A stretch of 64,000 nucleotides of DNA, taken from positions 124,001 to 188,000 of the forward strand of contig JAWKTT010000005.1 in assembly GCA_041398965.1 (NCBI GenBank), written 5' to 3'. Positions 27,177-36,304 of this stretch are shown in pieces. Below the pieces are notes generated by a model. That model had not been told where the DNA came from. It worked only from the letters and a program-made list of their open reading frames with translations, and ran no database searches. The translations under genes were made by a program, and so were the position numbers. Source of the DNA: JAWKTT01 sp041398965 (GTDB lineage: Bacteria > Planctomycetota > Planctomycetia > Planctomycetales > Planctomycetaceae). How positions within the stretch are numbered: the first letter of the stretch is position 1; the number at the start of each line of letters is the position of its first letter.

Positions 27177-28463
27177 ATGATGTCGAAATGCAAGCGGCTG
27201 ATGACAGTTTGTGGACTCTGGTCGATGCTGTTACTCGGGTCTCTCTTCCGGACCGGAGTGGCCCGCGGTGAGGATGCGGGGGCGGAGGCTGCAACAGTTG
27301 AGACTCCTGCCAAGTCGATATCCGAGAGCAATGCTGCTCCGGTTGAAGGGAAGAACGCACGGGGAGTTCCCAAACGGGCGCCGGTCCCGTCCCCCACTTC
27401 CGAACAACTCGAGTTGTCGATCCGTCGCGGGGTCGACTTTCTGTTACAGGACCAGAATAAGAACGGGTCCTGGGGGTCGGCCACGAAGACGAAAGACCTG
27501 AATATCTATGCTCCTGTTCCTGGCTCGCATCAGGCGTTTCGAGCGGCAGTCACGGCACTTGTGGTCAGCGCCTTAATTGAAGTCAACGATTCCCGCCCCG
27601 AAGTTCAGTTGGCAATCCAGCGGGGCGAAACCTTCCTTATTGAGCATCTCGAACAGGTCCGCCGAGCGACGGGCGATGCCATTTATAACGTCTGGACGCA
27701 TGGGTTTGCGATCGAAACGCTCACCCGTCTCCATCAGCGACACGTGGGCGAAACAGCGAAGCAAGAACAACTTGCCAACCTCATTCAACATCAGATCGGC
27801 ATGCTGGAACGATACGAATCGGTTGACGGCGGCTGGGGTTACTACGACTTCAATCTGCAAACCAAGAAACCCGCAAGCTCCTCGATCAGCTTTACGACGG
27901 CAACAATTCTTGTCGCCATGCATGATGCCCAAGCACTCGGCGTCGAGCCTCCGAAGAAGTTGACAGATCGAGCCATCGCTGCGACCCGGAGACAACGACT
28001 CCCTGACTTCAGTTACCTTTATGGCGAGTACCTCAAATGGCAACCCCGACGGGGCATCAACCGGCCCAGTGGGAGCCTCGGACGATCACAAGCCTGCAAC
28101 CTTGCGATGCGTTATTGGGGTGATGATGAGGTGACTCAAGAGGTGCTGGAAGATTGGCTCGACCGACTGTTCGCCCGTAACGGCTGGCTCGATATCGGAC
28201 GCAAGAGACCGATTCCTCACGAGTCGTGGGAACAGGTGGCGGGGTACTTCTACTTCTATGGGCACTACTACGCAGCCCGCTGCATCGAGGAGTTGCCCGT
28301 CTCGATGCGTGCGGAATATCAGGCCCACATGTTCCACACCATCGCCCCAAAGCAGGAACGTGACGGTAGTTGGCTGGACTTTCCCTTCTACGACTACGGT
28401 CACCCTTACGCGACCGCCTTCGCCCTCCGGACCCTTGCGAGGTGCCGACCGGTGAAGGAATAG
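27177..28463 (+). CDS. Secreted prenyltransferase/squalene-oxidase repeat protein
   Basis: The start at MMSKCKRLMTVCGLWSMLLL (27177, GAGG upstream) gives a signal peptide ending near ARG-EDA; 27180 is equally possible. The 428-residue product carries alpha/alpha-barrel repeats of the terpenoid cyclase fold: GVDFLLQDQNKNGSWGS, SVDGGWGYYDF, and KQERDGSWLDFPFYDYG with YATAFALRTLAR. The DXDD acid of squalene cyclases is not seen, so catalysis as a cyclase is unlikely. It lies in the same direction 150 bases after the HlyD-like gene and may be co-transcribed. A second, cytosolic protein of the same fold is at 34835-35791. Confidence 0.8.
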   Translation: MMSKCKRLMTVCGLWSMLLLGSLFRTGVARGEDAGAEAATVETPAKSISESNAAPVEGKNARGVPKRAPVPSPTSEQLELSIRRGVDFLLQDQNKNGSWGSATKTKDLNIYAPVPGSHQAFRAAVTALVVSALIEVNDSRPEVQLAIQRGETFLIEHLEQVRRATGDAIYNVWTHGFAIETLTRLHQRHVGETAKQEQLANLIQHQIGMLERYESVDGGWGYYDFNLQTKKPASSSISFTTATILVAMHDAQALGVEPPKKLTDRAIAATRRQRLPDFSYLYGEYLKWQPRRGINRPSGSLGRSQACNLAMRYWGDDEVTQEVLEDWLDRLFARNGWLDIGRKRPIPHESWEQVAGYFYFYGHYYAARCIEELPVSMRAEYQAHMFHTIAPKQERDGSWLDFPFYDYGHPYATAFALRTLARCRPVKE

Positions 28464-28555
28464 GAGTATGATGTGATTGAAGCGACGGACTGGGACAAAT
28501 CAGTCAGTCAAAGCTCTTCGACTGCGTCGATGGGACCGCAATCAACGAGCACGCA

Positions 28556-31453
28556 TCATCCGGCGTCGGTCGTCAATGTCGCAGACTCTTCTTTCATTGC
28601 TTCGAGGGACTTCTCGGTACTCTCCGGATCGATGGTGCGGCAGGATTCCGTCAGAATGTTGGCAATCTCTGTCAGCTCAGATTGCCATTGATGGGCGTCT
28701 GCTCCGCGTGGGGTGTGTGTCGAAAACTCGCCGCACAAGAGGATCATTCGTAGTAGATGGCGAAAGATAATCCCTTCTTGTTTCGTCAGATCGCGGCTCG
28801 TAACGTACTTCTGAAAGTCTCCACCAAACATCAGTAAGTCTCCAACGCACCAGACAGCAGTGGTTCGCAGATGGGAGATGCCGGGGAACTCAGAGTTGAA
28901 CAGTAATCGTAACTTGTCGGCGAAGGGGATGGCGAAGCGTCGTTGCGGTCCGCCGAATTTCTTCTGTGGATCATCCTCTTCGGCGAACGATTTCGGATAC
29001 AGCTCGTCATAGTTGGCAAGTCCACGACGAACCACTTCGCCATCGAGCCAACCCCGAGCCAGCGGACCGGGTGGGAGTCGGTCAGGATGCGGGACCCGCA
29101 CTTGTGGAACCACCGAGCCGGGAATGTCGAGCACACTTTCGAGGGCCTGAATTCGCTCGGACGGACTCGCCTTACCCAACACATCGAGGAGGAACCGGCC
29201 ATACAGCGGGTTGACGCTGCGAAAGGGGAGTAACGTCGCCAGTTGCTCGGTCGGCGTGGCGACGAGCGGGATATAGATGACCCGTTCTACTGCGTCCGTC
29301 GCCGCCACTTCCCGGGCTGCGTCTCCCGCTGCCTCTTTCTGCCTTGACCCTGTCTTCACTCCAGACTGCGGACGCTGTTCGAGGGCCTGTTGAAGCAACG
29401 CCCCGAACGACCCCTGTGAAGCCGGTTCGGTAACGATCTCCGTCCCCTCGCTGTCCCCTGATTCGCTGACCGATTCTATCGTAGTTACTCCCTTGCCAGA
29501 CGCATTGTCATCAGGAGGGGCTTCCGCAGTGTCGTCATCGGTCGCTGCATCGTCGAGGCCATTCTCCACGTCTGCGTCACCCTCGGTTTCAGAGGAGAAG
29601 GTCTCGTCGTTAGAACTGTTGGTACTCTTCTCAACTTCGTCGACACTCGGGGCATCGACATCGGGAACATCGACGCCGACTCCGGCACCAAAGTCGTCCT
29701 CGGATGTTGTTGTTGCGGCGGTATCCTCGGACGATTCCTCCGTTGCCGTCGGATCGTCGGTGCTGGAGTCGGCAGTGAACGCTCGTCGATAGAGCGGGGC
29801 TTCCTTCACTTCAGGAATCGCGTCGAGGTCGACCAGCAGTTGCCCTTTGCGTTCGATGTCGGGGAGCGGCTCCAGTTCGATGTACTCGGCTCCCCATAAC
29901 GTCAACAACATGCGATGCAACGCCCCTTCGGCCACTTCCTTTTCCCGATCATCCAAGAGTCGCTTGCGCACAAATGCTCTCAATCGTTCGACATCGGGGG
30001 AGAGTGCCAGCAGATAAGCAAGCAGTCGCCAAGGGAGTTCGCCACGGCTCGCCAACTTTCCGGGAGGGGCCTCGATCAGTTTCTCGAATTGCTGCTGTGT
30101 CCAGTAGGTGACTCCGTCTCGCCTCTTGGGCATCTTCTTCTTGAGCCGTTTCTTCGCTTTGATGAGATTGGGGTCTTTCGTGTCTTCGGGGATTTGATCG
30201 TACTGAGCCTTCCAACGGAGAAGTCGGACATCATCTTCATGGGCGAGGGCGTAGACAAATCCCCGATCATCAAACTGCGGTCGACCGGCTCGGCCAAACA
30301 TCTGATGGGCACTGCTCGCATCGATGAGCTTCATCTTGCCGGGGGGGCCCTTGACCAGCGTGTTCAAGACGATCGAACGGGCCGGGAGATTGATTCCAGC
30401 AGCGAGTTTCGGTGCAGACGCAGACGGACAGCAATTTCTGTTGAAACAAGGTCTTCCACCCACGGCGACGGTACTTCGGCAACAAACCCGCATGATGGAC
30501 CCCAACGCCACAGTAAGGATCGTCTTCAATTTCGGCCCCACCCCTCCGGACCAGTCCATTGCGTTAACGACATCGGCCAGTTGCTTCTTCTGTTCTCCCC
30601 CGATCAGCGACTTTCCCTTGAGTTGCTCGGCGACCGTCCAGCACTCGGACCTATTGAAGCAAAACAACAATGCCGGCGTCCGACGGGTCTCGTCGTCGCC
30701 ATCGCTCATCCGCTCGAGTTGCTCGTTGAGGAGTTCATCTTCAACCCACTCAAACTGCAACGGAACTTTTCGCTCAGTCGACTGGACCAGTTGCAACAGT
30801 CGACCATGACTTCGACGCAACCAGATCAAGAACTCAGCCGTGTTGCCGACGGTCGCCGACAGCAACATCAGTCGTGTCGACTTCGGCAACATCCCGAGCG
30901 TCAGTTCCCAGACGGCACCCCGTTCGGGATCGTTGAAGCTATGGAACTCATCCATCACGACGGCGAAAACGTTGGCAAAGTCAAACGCTTCGGGATGCAA
31001 AAGTCGATTCAGCAAAATCTCTGCGACGACCACCAGGATCGGGGCGTCGGGATTGACTCGTCGATTGCCGGTGACCAACCCGATCTGATCGCGAGAGAAT
31101 CCCCAGCGCTCTGCCGCCTCTTGAATCTCTCGAAACTTCTGTTCTGTCAGCGCGATGAGCGGCGTCGTATAGTACGCGACTTTTCCTGTGTGCAACGCCT
31201 CGAAGAGCGTCGCTTCGGCGATTAACGTCTTCCCGGTCCCGGTCGGAGCACAGACCAGAACTCCATCATCCGTCGTAAACCACGCGAGGAGTGCATCCTC
31301 TTGTACTGGGTACGGAGGATAGGGGAGCGCATCGAGATACGCCGCACATAAGTCATCACGAGAAGTCATCATCCGCTCCATCACACGAGTTCGACCAACT
31401 TTCACTCCCCCGTCGATCAACAGCCCGAAACCATTGACCGTCAGGGAGTCCAT
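28556..31453 (-). CDS. Ski2-like DEAD/DEAH helicase with acidic insertion and an internal double frameshift
   Basis: A superfamily-2 helicase started at MDSLTVNGFGLLIDGG (31453); the frame to 31672 is open but does not look coding, and MTSRDDL is another option. Motifs: I, APTGTGKT; II, VMDEFHSF (DEFH); III, LLSATVGNT; VI, QMFGRAGRPQF. Between about 30535 and 30405 the main frame reads nonsense (LGSIMRVCCRSTVAV), while another frame gives the conserved Ski2 segment VGVHHAGLLPKYRRR. Homology then returns at LAAGINLPARSIVL. Two compensating indels therefore leave the gene open but replace about 43 residues. An Asp/Glu/Ser/Thr-rich insertion of about 130 residues lies in the C-terminal third (about residues 570-705). 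Likely RNA unwinding; Ski2/Mtr4-like bacterial role unknown. Confidence 0.8.
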   Translation of the reverse strand: MDSLTVNGFGLLIDGGVKVGRTRVMERMMTSRDDLCAAYLDALPYPPYPVQEDALLAWFTTDDGVLVCAPTGTGKTLIAEATLFEALHTGKVAYYTTPLIALTEQKFREIQEAAERWGFSRDQIGLVTGNRRVNPDAPILVVVAEILLNRLLHPEAFDFANVFAVVMDEFHSFNDPERGAVWELTLGMLPKSTRLMLLSATVGNTAEFLIWLRRSHGRLLQLVQSTERKVPLQFEWVEDELLNEQLERMSDGDDETRRTPALLFCFNRSECWTVAEQLKGKSLIGGEQKKQLADVVNAMDWSGGVGPKLKTILTVALGSIMRVCCRSTVAVGGRPCFNRNCCPSASAPKLAAGINLPARSIVLNTLVKGPPGKMKLIDASSAHQMFGRAGRPQFDDRGFVYALAHEDDVRLLRWKAQYDQIPEDTKDPNLIKAKKRLKKKMPKRRDGVTYWTQQQFEKLIEAPPGKLASRGELPWRLLAYLLALSPDVERLRAFVRKRLLDDREKEVAEGALHRMLLTLWGAEYIELEPLPDIERKGQLLVDLDAIPEVKEAPLYRRAFTADSSTDDPTATEESSEDTAATTTSEDDFGAGVGVDVPDVDAPSVDEVEKSTNSSNDETFSSETEGDADVENGLDDAATDDDTAEAPPDDNASGKGVTTIESVSESGDSEGTEIVTEPASQGSFGALLQQALEQRPQSGVKTGSRQKEAAGDAAREVAATDAVERVIYIPLVATPTEQLATLLPFRSVNPLYGRFLLDVLGKASPSERIQALESVLDIPGSVVPQVRVPHPDRLPPGPLARGWLDGEVVRRGLANYDELYPKSFAEEDDPQKKFGGPQRRFAIPFADKLRLLFNSEFPGISHLRTTAVWCVGDLLMFGGDFQKYVTSRDLTKQEGIIFRHLLRMILLCGEFSTHTPRGADAHQWQSELTEIANILTESCRTIDPESTEKSLEAMKEESATLTTDAG

Positions 31454-31725
31454 GTTGTACCCGCTCCCCCCCTTTCCCAACAGTCGCTCCGACCATACTG
31501 TGCCCGGGCGTTCAAGGGTTGGCGTTTGGGCGATTACCGGGTAGAACGGGTCTTCCGACAATAATGTCGACGCCACACGACATTCGCCGGGAAGACTCAC
31601 AGTTGCACGACGTACGCGAGCAACAGCCTGTCTGGCCAGCCGTCCGATACTCGGCGACGACTTCCCAACCATATTTCGTCGCTCACTGCGAATGCGAAAC
31701 GAGGCTCGCGCTGATCGCAGTCAGC

Positions 31726-33102
31726 TTACGACAGCCGCTTCTTCCAGAGTTCGACCTGATTCTTCACCGGATTCGAGCCGCCGGAGCCTAGGGATTGAAG
31801 GGCGTTTACGACGTTTTTCGTGCCAAGGTATTGGGTGACCGACGAGTCGATTTTGTCGCAGTGGGTCTTCAGTTCCTCGACGGAGATGTCAGCCAGGCGG
31901 CAGGACCTTGACTCGCACAATGCCACAAGTTTGCCGACGATCTCGTGTCCGGAACGCATGGGGACTCCCTTCCGAATGAGGTACTCCATGAGAGTTGTGG
32001 CATCGAGAAAGCCATCTTCCAGGCGGGAGTTAATCCGATCGACGTTGAGCTTCGCGTTGGCGACGATATGCGGTGCCAGTTCCAGGCAAGCGGCTGTTGT
32101 GTCGTACGCTTGAAAGACGGCGAGCTTGTCTTCTTGCAGATCGCGATTGTAGGCCAGTGGGAGTCCCTTCACCAAAACCAGCAACTGTTGCAAGGCCCCG
32201 ATGACACGCGCCGATTTGCCCCGTGTCAGTTCTAAGACATCAGGGTTCTTCTTTTGCGGCATGATTGACGAGCCGGTCGTGTAGGCATCGGACAGCGTCA
32301 AGAAGCCGAACTCCGTCGAACACCAGAGAATCCACTCTTCGGCCCAACTGCTGAGGTGGACCGCGATCAACGACATCGCAAAGGTAAACTCGATGAGGAA
32401 GTCGCGATCACTCGACACATCCAGGCTGTTCGCTGCAACGCTGTCGAATCCGAGCAGTTCGGCTGTCCGATTTCTGTCGATCGGAAGCGACGTTCCGGCG
32501 AGGGCCGCAGCTCCGAGCGGCGAGATATTCACCCGTTTGCGGCAGTCGGCCAATCGATCGCGGTCGCGTTGAAACTTCTCGCACCAACAGAGCCAATAGT
32601 GACTCGCCATCACCGGCTGTGCTCGCTGCATGTGCGTATAGCCCGGAAGAATAACATTGATGTCCGCCTCGGCCCGCAGCACGAATGCTTGCTGGGCAAT
32701 CACGAGCAGTTCGTCGAGGCGATCAATCGCATCCCGCACGTAGAGTTTGAGGTCGGTCGCAACTTGATCGTTGCGACTGCGGGCGGTATGCAGTTTGCGT
32801 CCGACATCGCCAGTCAACTCGATAAGTCGGGACTCGATGTGCATGTGAATGTCTTCGAGTTCCGTCCGCCAGACGAGTTCTCCCCGCTGAATTTCCCCAG
32901 CGATACGATCAAGGTTGTCGCAGATGGTGGTGCGTTCATCGCCGGACAGAAGTCCAACTTCGGCCAACATCGTGGCGTGTGCTTTGGAGCCACGAATGTC
33001 GACCTCAGCCAATCGGGCATCAAAGCTGATGGACTCGGTGAAGGCTTCGACGAGTTTGTTGGTGGGCTGATCGAACCGACCGCCCCAAGGCTTGGATGAC
33101 AC
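31726..33102 (-). CDS. argH: Argininosuccinate lyase
   Basis: Last step of arginine synthesis, splitting argininosuccinate into arginine and fumarate. The family normally starts just before SSKPWGGRF; a GTG at 33102, preceded by GAAGGA at 7 bases, gives 458 residues, the standard length. The longer frame to 33216 is not used. Motifs: HTARSRNDQVATD, GYTHMQRAQPV, and the fumarase/aspartase signature GSSIMPQKKNPDVLE with the catalytic Ser loop. It is next to no other arg gene. The helicase begins about 270 bases downstream on the same strand. Confidence 0.95.
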   Translation of the reverse strand: MSSKPWGGRFDQPTNKLVEAFTESISFDARLAEVDIRGSKAHATMLAEVGLLSGDERTTICDNLDRIAGEIQRGELVWRTELEDIHMHIESRLIELTGDVGRKLHTARSRNDQVATDLKLYVRDAIDRLDELLVIAQQAFVLRAEADINVILPGYTHMQRAQPVMASHYWLCWCEKFQRDRDRLADCRKRVNISPLGAAALAGTSLPIDRNRTAELLGFDSVAANSLDVSSDRDFLIEFTFAMSLIAVHLSSWAEEWILWCSTEFGFLTLSDAYTTGSSIMPQKKNPDVLELTRGKSARVIGALQQLLVLVKGLPLAYNRDLQEDKLAVFQAYDTTAACLELAPHIVANAKLNVDRINSRLEDGFLDATTLMEYLIRKGVPMRSGHEIVGKLVALCESRSCRLADISVEELKTHCDKIDSSVTQYLGTKNVVNALQSLGSGGSNPVKNQVELWKKRLS

Positions 33103-33383
33103 GAGAGAGTCCTTCAGAGGGAGGGAGTGCAACGAGTATGAGAATAGGAGCCGCGACATTGTACGACGGAACGACGTTGCCAAAAGCGAACACATTCCAC
33201 CAATCGTTCGTCGCACGATAGAGTGGGACGGCTCGTGTGAAAAGTCTTTGACACCGGTATTTCTGCCGCGCTAGTCTGCATGAACAACCCCCACTTCATA
33301 CACCTCGTTGCCCGAACACCTCACTGGTGAGGGGCATCAGCCGACACGACGGCTCACATTCGACCCAATTGAAGGGGACCAAC

Positions 33384-34058
33384 ATGCATCAATCTCGCCC
33401 CAGTTCGCTGTTCCGTAAGCTGTTCTTCGGACTGCTCGCCCTCGGTGCTGCTCTCGCCTGTGTGCGAACACAAGCCGACGACACCCGAATCTTTGAGGAC
33501 CTCGACGTTCCGCCACTGCCATCACTCTTCCTGACGACAGACGCGAAATCTGACGAGAAGGCTGATCTTCCACCCAATCCTCCCGAGCCACCCACCCCCG
33601 CGAAGGTGGTAGAGGAACTCCCGGTGATTCGCCCAAATGGGACCACCGACCTTCCGGCTCTTCCAACTCCACCTCCCGCCAGCAAGCCTGTCGAGACCGA
33701 CGAGGAGTGGGTCGTCCACATCATTCCCGGCCCCTCAAGAGCACGTCACATCAATGGGCAGGACTACGAGTCAGTTTATCAATCGATCCCCTTCAAGAAA
33801 GCCGAGTATCGAGCGAACCCCGGCTACCGGCATGAGGCAACGATGGAAGTCCTCTTCGGCCAACAACGACCGACGACCATCGTGAATCAGCGTCAACCCG
33901 AGGTCATCCCGCTCCCTCAGTACACACCCTACGCCCCTTACCGTTACGGATCGTACGAGCTACAACGGAACTACCAACCCGGGCTCGTCCCTCGCCCCAA
34001 CATCAATTACAGCTCGTCTGGCCCCTATGGTCCGTACACCTATTTTCCACGTTGGTAG
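33384..34058 (+). CDS. Secreted proline-rich protein of unknown function
   Basis: The start at MHQSRPSSLFRKLFFG (33384, AAGGGGA upstream) gives a signal peptide ending near TQA-DDT and 224 residues in all. The first half is Pro/Glu/Lys-rich (LPPNPPEPPTPAKVVEELPV), probably unstructured. The second half is Tyr/Pro-rich (PQYTPYAPYRYGSYELQ, YSSSGPYGPYTYFPRW). There is no catalytic motif. It looks like a small envelope protein, and I do not recognise a family. It is divergent from argH. Confidence 0.7.
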   Translation: MHQSRPSSLFRKLFFGLLALGAALACVRTQADDTRIFEDLDVPPLPSLFLTTDAKSDEKADLPPNPPEPPTPAKVVEELPVIRPNGTTDLPALPTPPPASKPVETDEEWVVHIIPGPSRARHINGQDYESVYQSIPFKKAEYRANPGYRHEATMEVLFGQQRPTTIVNQRQPEVIPLPQYTPYAPYRYGSYELQRNYQPGLVPRPNINYSSSGPYGPYTYFPRW

Positions 34059-34155
34059 GTCGAACTCAATCGGCTCGTGTGTCGCATTTCTTTGAGACAG
34101 GTTATCATTGCCCATGGGATGAATTCGTCTGTCCAATGCGATGCCGGGGAAAGTG

Positions 34156-34737
34156 ATGGAGCTGGAATCGTTAACTTGCAATAACTGTGGCGGGCCCTTG
34201 GAAGTCCCGTCGGGAGTCGACCACATCCGCTGCAACCATTGCCAGAGTCAACTGGTCGTTAGGCGAGCAGCGAGTGTCACTTACACCGAGTTAATCCAGC
34301 AGGTCGCCGACCGAACCGAACAACTCACCGATCATGTCGTCCGGCTCACCTACGAGAACGAACTCAACCGTCTCGATCAGGAATGGGAGAAGGAACGCGA
34401 TAGTCTGATGGTCCACAGTAAGAATGGAAGGAAATCGGAGCCCTCCGGCTCATCGGCTTTACTCATCGCAATCATGAGCATCGTGGGAGGATTGATCGCG
34501 ACAACACAAGCTGGCCCCATCGGCATCCTATTCATGGGCATCGGGCTGGTCGTTTCGGGGGTGATGTACTTGAATGCTTTGGCATTCAGGGAAGCGGAGA
34601 ATAGACATCGCCTCCGCCGAAATAGGCTCACGCTCGAATCAGTCCGCAAACGGATCATCGCGGAGTCTCAGGAGACGCCGTCGACCTCAACGTCACCCAA
34701 TCATACCCCTCCGCAGTACCCGAATCTGCCACAGTGA
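34156..34737 (+). CDS. Zinc-ribbon protein with two transmembrane helices
   Basis: The start at MELESLTCNNCGGPL (34156, GGGGAAA upstream) is preferred to ATG 34141. A C-x-x-C...C-x-x-C zinc ribbon (residues 8-32: CNNCGG, CNHCQS) is followed by a coiled-coil stretch (about 45-85) rich in Glu/Gln. Two adjacent helices (LLIAIMSIVGGLIATTQAGP, IGILFMGIGLVVSGVMYL) and a basic tail (RHRLRRNRLTLESVRKR) complete the 193 residues. Function is unknown; such small ribbons with membrane anchors often sit on the cytoplasmic face as adaptors. Confidence 0.7.
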   Translation: MELESLTCNNCGGPLEVPSGVDHIRCNHCQSQLVVRRAASVTYTELIQQVADRTEQLTDHVVRLTYENELNRLDQEWEKERDSLMVHSKNGRKSEPSGSSALLIAIMSIVGGLIATTQAGPIGILFMGIGLVVSGVMYLNALAFREAENRHRLRRNRLTLESVRKRIIAESQETPSTSTSPNHTPPQYPNLPQ

Positions 34738-34834
34738 CGCTGTGACTCGGATTTCCGCGATGCCTCCAATCTTTTGATATCACTTGAGAATCGGCAGTGA
34801 GGACGTGGCTTCGGATCAGACACAAACACCTGAC

Positions 34835-35791
34835 TCACTCGGGGGGCATTGAGTGTCCGAGCAGACCTAAGAGGCCGAGGGCGTAGAAGCTGTATTCGAT
34901 GTCGGCTTGTTCATCCCAGGTGGCGGCTCGGAAGCCTCCGGTCGGGAACTCAAGTTGAGTCGTCACCCATTCTTGAATGCGGTCCAGGTCAATTACTCCC
35001 GGACGGCCGATGTCTTGGGCGGTGAGTAATCCTGTAAAGGTCGACAGGCTGTCGGCAAACGGGATGCGGGTGTTCGCCTGAAAGCCCCCTTCATCACTTC
35101 GGACATCTTTTAGAAAGGCAGAGACATCATCGCTGAGTTCGTCACTGAGATGGCCAAGCAACGTCAACGACGCGACGGCTGCCGCGGTCGGATTCGTGCC
35201 ACTGCGACGCATCGGAGCAATTTCCACAAATCCGCCATCATCACGTTGTTGATTAAAGAAGAACTGGGCGAGACGGTTAGGTAAGGGGGGAGTCGCCGCA
35301 AGGAGTTCATAAGTTAATAAAACTAAGAAAGAGTGATAGGTACTCCCTGTTGCTCCTTCGTGCGTCTTAGCATAGCCCCCATCGGGTCGACGGAGGGCTT
35401 CTAAGGATTGGAGCATCTGACCTAGCCAGACTTCTTCTGCATCGGCGAGGAGGTCTTCACCCCCAGCAGCCTGAACCGCAACGACCATGGTGAGCCAGTT
35501 CATCAGGTCGATAACACCGAGTTTTCTCCAGTCGTGACGACGTAAATACTCTTCGAGTAACGGCCGTTCTTCGGGACGCAGTCCGCCGAGCAGGCCGAGG
35601 GCGCGAATGGCGAAGGCTGAATAGTAGAGATCCGATTCCCCTTCGCGACCTCGAAAGCCGCCATCGGGTTGTTGATGTTTCAGGATGAACGAGCGGTGTC
35701 GTTCGATGCGGTCAGGCGATAGTCCGTGTGGACCAGCGAGGCCGCGTTGGAGTCGGGATTCGAGTCGCAAAAGGTACGGTTCAGCGGGCAT
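34835..35791 (-). CDS. Prenyltransferase/squalene-oxidase repeat protein (GGTase-beta-like)
   Basis: A 318-residue protein without a leader. It resembles the beta subunit of geranylgeranyl transferase type II, with QQPDGGFRGREG, LRRPDGGYAKTHEG, FNQQRDDGGFVEI, RSDEGGFQANTRI and LEFPTGGFRAATWD repeated roughly every 48-55 residues. These are the Gly-Gly-Phe/Tyr repeats of the alpha/alpha barrel. The Asp-Cys-His zinc triad of eukaryotic enzymes is not evident, so prenyl transfer is unproven. It may be a bacterial relative with a different role. A secreted paralogue is at 27177-28463. Confidence 0.8.
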   Translation of the reverse strand: MPAEPYLLRLESRLQRGLAGPHGLSPDRIERHRSFILKHQQPDGGFRGREGESDLYYSAFAIRALGLLGGLRPEERPLLEEYLRRHDWRKLGVIDLMNWLTMVVAVQAAGGEDLLADAEEVWLGQMLQSLEALRRPDGGYAKTHEGATGSTYHSFLVLLTYELLAATPPLPNRLAQFFFNQQRDDGGFVEIAPMRRSGTNPTAAAVASLTLLGHLSDELSDDVSAFLKDVRSDEGGFQANTRIPFADSLSTFTGLLTAQDIGRPGVIDLDRIQEWVTTQLEFPTGGFRAATWDEQADIEYSFYALGLLGLLGHSMPPE

Positions 35792-35847
35792 TCGGTCGTC
35801 TCCGTGTTCCCAGTTGCGATTGGCTGATCGTGACGGACGTTGGGACC

Positions 35848-36066
35848 CTATTTCTTGCCAAGTTCGACGAGTCCGCCAGTCACCATTGCTCCGAGCACCG
35901 CGATTCCAGTCCCTACAATTACATAAAAGATTCTCGCACCAGTACGGGAGAGAATAGCGGAGAAGAACCGAGCCCGTCGGCTATTCATGTACCATTCCCA
36001 ATTGAAGATTCCGCCACATGCCGCGAACGCTCCGACAGCAATAAACAACAGGCCAATCGGGTTCAT
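35848..36066 (-). CDS. Small membrane protein, Imm17-like
   Basis: A 72-residue protein (MNPIGLLFIAVGAFAACGGI) with two hydrophobic helices separated by NWEWYMNSRRARFFSAILSR and TGARIFY. The NWxWxMNxRRARFF...GARIFY pattern is like small proteins annotated as immunity 17 family. It has GGAG seven bases before the ATG, which supports real translation. No toxin gene is adjacent, so an immunity role is not supported by context. It could simply be a conserved small inner-membrane protein. Confidence 0.6.
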   Translation of the reverse strand: MNPIGLLFIAVGAFAACGGIFNWEWYMNSRRARFFSAILSRTGARIFYVIVGTGIAVLGAMVTGGLVELGKK

Positions 36067-36219
36067 CTTCAGGCTCCGGTCCTTGTGGGAGATTGTGTGT
36101 TGAACGCTGTCGCTTGCGGTCTGGGTGAACCAAGATGCCAGGCGTTAATAAGTTGACCTGACCGCTGGATTATTACAAATTCGTCGCGATGGCGGGAGTT
36201 GTTCCAGGTAGGAATTTCA

Positions 36220-36250
36220 GAGGGGGACGAACACCAGGATCGTCCCCCTC
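36220..36250 (-). terminator. Terminator of typA
   Basis: gagggggacga (36220-36230) pairs perfectly with tcgtccccctc (36240-36250) over a 9-base loop, 55 bases beyond the typA stop at 36305 on the minus strand. It is GC-rich and lacks a T run on that strand, with some Ts (aatactttt) on the other. Confidence 0.55.
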
Positions 36251-36304
36251 GAATACTTTTCACGGACCATGAGGTCCATTGTGCATGGTGACCGTTGGTG
36301 ACCG

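Noticed and set aside
29915..31225. 436-codon plus-strand open frame opposite the helicase
   Set aside because: Antisense shadow; the opposite strand carries clear helicase motifs.
31454..31672. N-terminal extension of the helicase
   Set aside because: 73 codons without recognisable sequence; an ATG with a GGAG site at 31453 is a better start.
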